Part shown: positions 61,921-64,000 of the stretch, piece by piece | Numbering within the stretch: the stretch's first letter is position 1 | How the letters are laid out: each line of letters starts with the position of its first letter | Assembly (NCBI GenBank): GCA_035283685.1 | Contig: DATETJ010000002.1 | Span: 124,001 to 188,000 of the forward strand | Direction of reading: 5' to 3' | Source of the DNA: Candidatus Bathyarchaeia archaeon | GTDB lineage: Archaea > Thermoproteota > Bathyarchaeia > Bathyarchaeales > Bathyarchaeaceae | Length of the DNA: 64,000 bases | Program-made: the position numbers and the translations under genes | The notes under the pieces: model-generated | Told to the model about the DNA's origin: nothing | What the model saw: the letters and a program-made list of their open reading frames with translations, nothing else | Databases searched by the model: none

Positions 61921-61983
61921 AATGCATTACTTAATTATCTCTAAGGCAAAGCCTATTGAGCACGAACTCTATCCAGCCCAAAA

Positions 61984-62184
61984 TCACTTCTTCTGTGTTC
62001 TAGCCTTGAAATCCGTTATAGTTATGCCCACAACCTCGTTGTCCGCCAGCCTATACACTACTCCATCCTCAACCTCAACGCTGTCCTTGGCTTCCCTCGG
62101 CTTCCCAAAACTAATATAGAGCACATCCGCTTCCTCATCATAATCAAAATCAACCTTCTCCAAGCTTATCGCAACTTTCTCCAA
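61984..62184 (-). CDS. DUF2283 family protein (antitoxin-like), module 1
   Basis: The 66-residue protein has the DUF2283 pattern: VDFDYDEEADVLYISFGKPR, then a variable acidic segment, then VVYRLADNEVVGITITDF. DUF2283 proteins are often encoded next to DUF4258 toxin-like proteins. Its ATG overlaps the 3' end of the upstream DUF4258-like gene by 19 bases, so they are coupled. Confidence 0.82.
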   Translation of the reverse strand: MEKVAISLEKVDFDYDEEADVLYISFGKPREAKDSVEVEDGVVYRLADNEVVGITITDFKARTQKK

Positions 62185-62456
62185 ACCACTTCGCCCTTAA
62201 CCCTAGCTACGTTAGAAGTGAAGTAGGCGGTAATAATAACCTTTTCATCATCAAACTCACGGTAAACAACAACAAGATACTTCGACCCAATGCTCAGTGC
62301 TGAATAAAATCTTAAAGCCTTAAGCTCGCCTTTCAACCCCTTAACAACCAAATCAGGACCTCGAACAGCCTCAACGATTTCACGTGCATAAGCCCTAACC
62401 TCCGGATGCCTCGCAACAATATGATCAAGAACCTTAGTAGAAAGCCTAACTTTCAT
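62166..62456 (-). CDS. Toxin-like small protein (DUF4258/RelE-fold-like), module 1
   Basis: From ATG at 62456 the 96-residue product reads MKVRLSTKVLDHIVARHPEV, then GPDLVVKGLKGELKALRFYS, and IGSKYLVVVYREFDDEKVII ending TAYFTSNVARV. His/Arg near the start, the GE-KALR strand and the VITAYFTS end fit the small-toxin fold of DUF4258 and barnase-like BECR proteins (pattern recognition, not tested). It precedes the DUF2283 gene as in a toxin-antitoxin pair. The upstream frame extension lacks a ribosome site. Confidence 0.6.
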   Translation of the reverse strand: MKVRLSTKVLDHIVARHPEVRAYAREIVEAVRGPDLVVKGLKGELKALRFYSALSIGSKYLVVVYREFDDEKVIITAYFTSNVARVKGEVVWRKLR

Positions 62457-62671
62457 ATCCAACCAGTGCAACTTCAACAGTAAAAAACCTTTTTGGAAAA
62501 CAAAAAAAGACACCTCGCTTGAACTCCTGGCATCTACATTCAAACTAGGCATGCATATAGAAAACTCATGGCTCACACAAATACGACTACGCCTGCCGAG
62601 ACCACGCCTACAAAAACAACGGATCCCCACGTCATCTTTCGTCCACTGCTACCAAAGCAGCAAACAATGGA

Positions 62672-62728
62672 AATCGAAGAACAAAGACACAACGAAACCT
62701 GCGGAAATGCTAAGCAACAGAATCACAT
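62672..62728 (+). repeat. Module-boundary repeat, copy R1
   Basis: This ~57-base block aligns without gaps with 63342-63398. Both begin AATCGAAGAACAAAGA and share TGCTAAGCAACAGAATCAC. It lies in the ~310-base gap between 62457 and 62765, which holds no gene I can support. The frame ends NKDTTKPAEMLSNRIT before a stop, so it may be the tail of a lost gene. Confidence 0.6.
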
Positions 62729-62765
62729 AGAAGATAGGCAATCTGTTGGATCTGTGCCGACAGAA

Positions 62766-63020
62766 TCAAGAGTGCCCGCGATTTGATTTCCTATGAAGCA
62801 AGGCTTCCACAACTTCCCGTTTCTCATTAGCCAAGTCTTTGAGCGTTTTCAACAAGCCTCGCTTCGACGCGTCCCACACCTCTAAGGCAACCAGTTCGCC
62901 TTTCTTGTCAAAACCCAGAAGAACATCGCTATCCAGAAGCTTCTCATCCTGAATAGCACCCTCCCTAAGCTTCATAGTTAAGATATCCGCTTTAGGATCA
63001 TACTTTAAGACTATATCCAT
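62766..63020 (-). CDS. DUF2283 family protein (antitoxin-like), module 2
   Basis: The 84-residue protein shows VLKYDPKADILTMKLREGAI, DVLLGFDKKGELVALEVWDA and a basic C-terminal helix, the standard DUF2283 layout. Its start overlaps the upstream DUF4258 gene by 10 bases. Confidence 0.85.
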   Translation of the reverse strand: MDIVLKYDPKADILTMKLREGAIQDEKLLDSDVLLGFDKKGELVALEVWDASKRGLLKTLKDLANEKREVVEALLHRKSNRGHS

Positions 63021-63283
63021 CTTCCAGTCCTTTTCCTTCTGTCCACGATGTCTTTAAGCTGCGTGCTATATATTACCGTTATGACAACAAAGTCAGTATT
63101 CACTTTTTCATGAATCACCGCCAGGCTACGCCTCCAGCTCACAGCCACAAACCTGTTCACAAAAGCGTCAAAAAGCATCTCATCAGGCTTGCTAACAACC
63201 TGCTTCACCACTCGTTCGGTGATGCCAAACTTCCTCATCTCCTTCTGTAGCTTATCCCTAGCGTGATCAGTGAATAAAATCAT
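63011..63283 (-). CDS. DUF4258 family protein (toxin-like), module 2
   Basis: The 90-residue protein has the DUF4258 pattern: FTDHARDKLQKEMRKFGITE, VVSKPDEMLFDAF, RRSLAVIHEKVNTDFVVIT and VIYSTQLKDI. The family is found as the toxin-like partner of DUF2283. Here the 5' gene is toxin-like and the 3' gene antitoxin-like, overlapping. Confidence 0.85.
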   Translation of the reverse strand: MILFTDHARDKLQKEMRKFGITERVVKQVVSKPDEMLFDAFVNRFVAVSWRRSLAVIHEKVNTDFVVITVIYSTQLKDIVDRRKRTGRWI

Positions 63284-63341
63284 CAGAATTCACTTGCAAA
63301 AATACTATCAACGCTATCCAAATTTATGTTTGATGACGCTG

Positions 63342-63398
63342 AATCGAAGAACAAAGATACGACGAAGTCACTGGAAATGCTAAGCAACAGAATCACTT
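63342..63398 (+). repeat. Module-boundary repeat, copy R2
   Basis: Second full copy of the ~57-base block at 62672-62728. It lies between the divergent starts of modules 2 and 3. A 24-residue frame (MFDDAESKNKD... ending MLSNRIT) covers it. Confidence 0.6.
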
Positions 63399-63447
63399 AA
63401 CTATCCAGCAATTCGTAACGTTTGGAAAGACATCGAGAGGGTAACTA

Positions 63448-63770
63448 ATGTCCACAGTGTTCGAGGTTAGGGCTTATGATAAACGAACGATCAGATTCAC
63501 CCAAGTTCAATGGTTGCACACGGTCTTCTTCCATCCCGAGGTCGAAGGCGAAAATGCAAAATAAGAAAAACCCTAGAAAATCCTGAAATCGTAGTTGAGG
63601 GCGCCACAAAAGACACTAAAATATGTTACCGGTTTTTCAAGTCCACTTCAGTCACATCAAAATACCTGGCAGCTGTGGTTAAAATCTTGAATCAAGAAGG
63701 TTTTATAATAACGGCATACTTTACAGAGAGAGTAAGAAGGGGCAAGGTTCTTTGGAAAAAGACAAAATAG
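63448..63770 (+). pseudogene. Toxin-like protein gene of module 3, frameshifted
   Basis: ATG at 63448 has GAGAGG seven bases upstream and reads MSTVFEVRAYDKRTIRFTQV ... HPEVEGENAK before a stop at 63562. The following frame continues the family: KIRKTLENPEIVVEG, CYRFFKSTSVTSKYLAAVVK, IITAYFTERVRRGKVLWKK, matching module 1 (EVRAYAREIVEAVRGPDLVV ... ITAYFTSNVARV). The break lies around 63545-63560. It is either a disabling frameshift or an assembly error; programmed shifting is less likely. The DUF2283 partner downstream is intact. Confidence 0.6.
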
Positions 63771-63967
63771 TGATGAGCTACGACCGAGAAGCAGACACAG
63801 TCTACATCAGCTTCGGCAAGCCAAGGAAAGCAGTCTCTGAAGAAATCGACCCCTACATAGTGGTGAGACGCGACCCCAAAACACGAGAAATGATCGGCAT
63901 AACCATAACAAACTTCAGCAAATACTTCGAAACCAAGAAAAAACTCAGTGTAGAAATACCCGCGTGA
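63752..63967 (+). CDS. DUF2283 family protein (antitoxin-like), module 3
   Basis: The 71-residue protein reads VMSYDREADTVYISFGKPRK, then a variable segment and MIGITITNFSKYF, close to module 1 (YISFGKPR, VGITITDF). It starts at a TTG at 63752 overlapping the toxin-like gene by 19 bases. Confidence 0.82.
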   Translation: MEKDKIVMSYDREADTVYISFGKPRKAVSEEIDPYIVVRRDPKTREMIGITITNFSKYFETKKKLSVEIPA

Positions 63968-63968
63968 A

Positions 63969-63992
63969 CTGCGCGGGAGAAAACCTGCGCAG
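63969..63992 (+). terminator. Hairpin after module 3
   Basis: CTGCGCGGG (63969-63977) pairs with CCTGCGCAG (63984-63992) with one G-T pair and a 6-base loop. It starts two bases after the last stop codon, so a transcription end or RNA-stabilising structure is likely. Confidence 0.45.
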
Positions 63993-64000
63993 CTCCTTGA

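Overview
The window reads as a chromosomal segment of an archaeon, most likely of the TACK/Thermoproteota side and plausibly a Bathyarchaeia-like lineage (inference from gene content; no marker tree could be made). Supporting signs are an ESCRT-III/CdvB-type gene at the left edge, class I lysyl-tRNA synthetase, an intron-bearing tRNA-Tyr, archaeal NAC, PyrB/PyrI, ADP-forming acetyl-CoA synthetase beta subunit, a tungsten-type aldehyde ferredoxin oxidoreductase, TATA boxes about 25 nt upstream of starts, and frequent GTG/TTG starts.

Layout. 1-2.2 kb: CdvB tail, then a small accessory patch with a PD-(D/E)XK nuclease-like gene, a winged-helix gene and a truncated nuclease relative, followed by a structured intergenic repeat element upstream of pyrG. 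2.2-16 kb: housekeeping and central metabolism: pyrG, a flippase-like membrane protein, a 2-oxoacid dehydrogenase E1a/E1b/E2 operon without E3, serA, a LUD-domain protein, the YchF-type GTPase, uppS and DUF373, a coiled-coil protein, the acetyl-CoA synthetase beta subunit and a 4Fe-4S protein. 16-24 kb: an EamA transporter pseudogene, two tRNAs (Tyr with two apparent introns; a CAT tRNA), an M24 peptidase, thyX, and a MoaD-like / AOR / ferredoxin / regulator cluster. 24-34 kb: phosphoesterase, DUF72 protein, two GNAT proteins, DUF47, FAD oxidoreductase, a candidate structured RNA, winged helix, aminotransferase, a second inverted copy of the intergenic repeat, an SDH-type serine protease with a 47-residue partner ORF, tRNA-Pro. 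34-41 kb: B12/radical SAM protein and an anaerobic ribonucleotide reductase locus with an unusual HTH-ATP-cone-NrdD-like protein that lacks the glycyl-radical glycine, a palindromic operator candidate, glutaredoxin and true nrdD. 41-51 kb: pyrB and pyrI (divergent), NAC, lysS, tRNA-Arg, a methyltransferase, presenilin-like protease, argS, deoC.

51.6-64 kb is the accessory-rich end. It holds a tightly overlapping five-gene operon with an intact terminase large subunit, a terminase-small-like protein and an ABC-ATPase/GNAT fusion but no capsid, portal or integrase genes; a four-gene operon built around an SPFH-SHOCT protein and two zinc-binding helical proteins; a membrane-anchored transglutaminase-like protein; and three DUF2283/DUF4258-like toxin-antitoxin-type modules separated by copies of a short direct repeat.

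The strongest candidates for undescribed biology are: the radical-dead NrdD paralogue with a DNA-binding head next to a near-perfect 28-bp palindrome; the capsid-less terminase/ABC-GNAT cassette; the SPFH-SHOCT/zinc-ribbon operon; and the two ~225-bp intergenic elements with conserved architecture.
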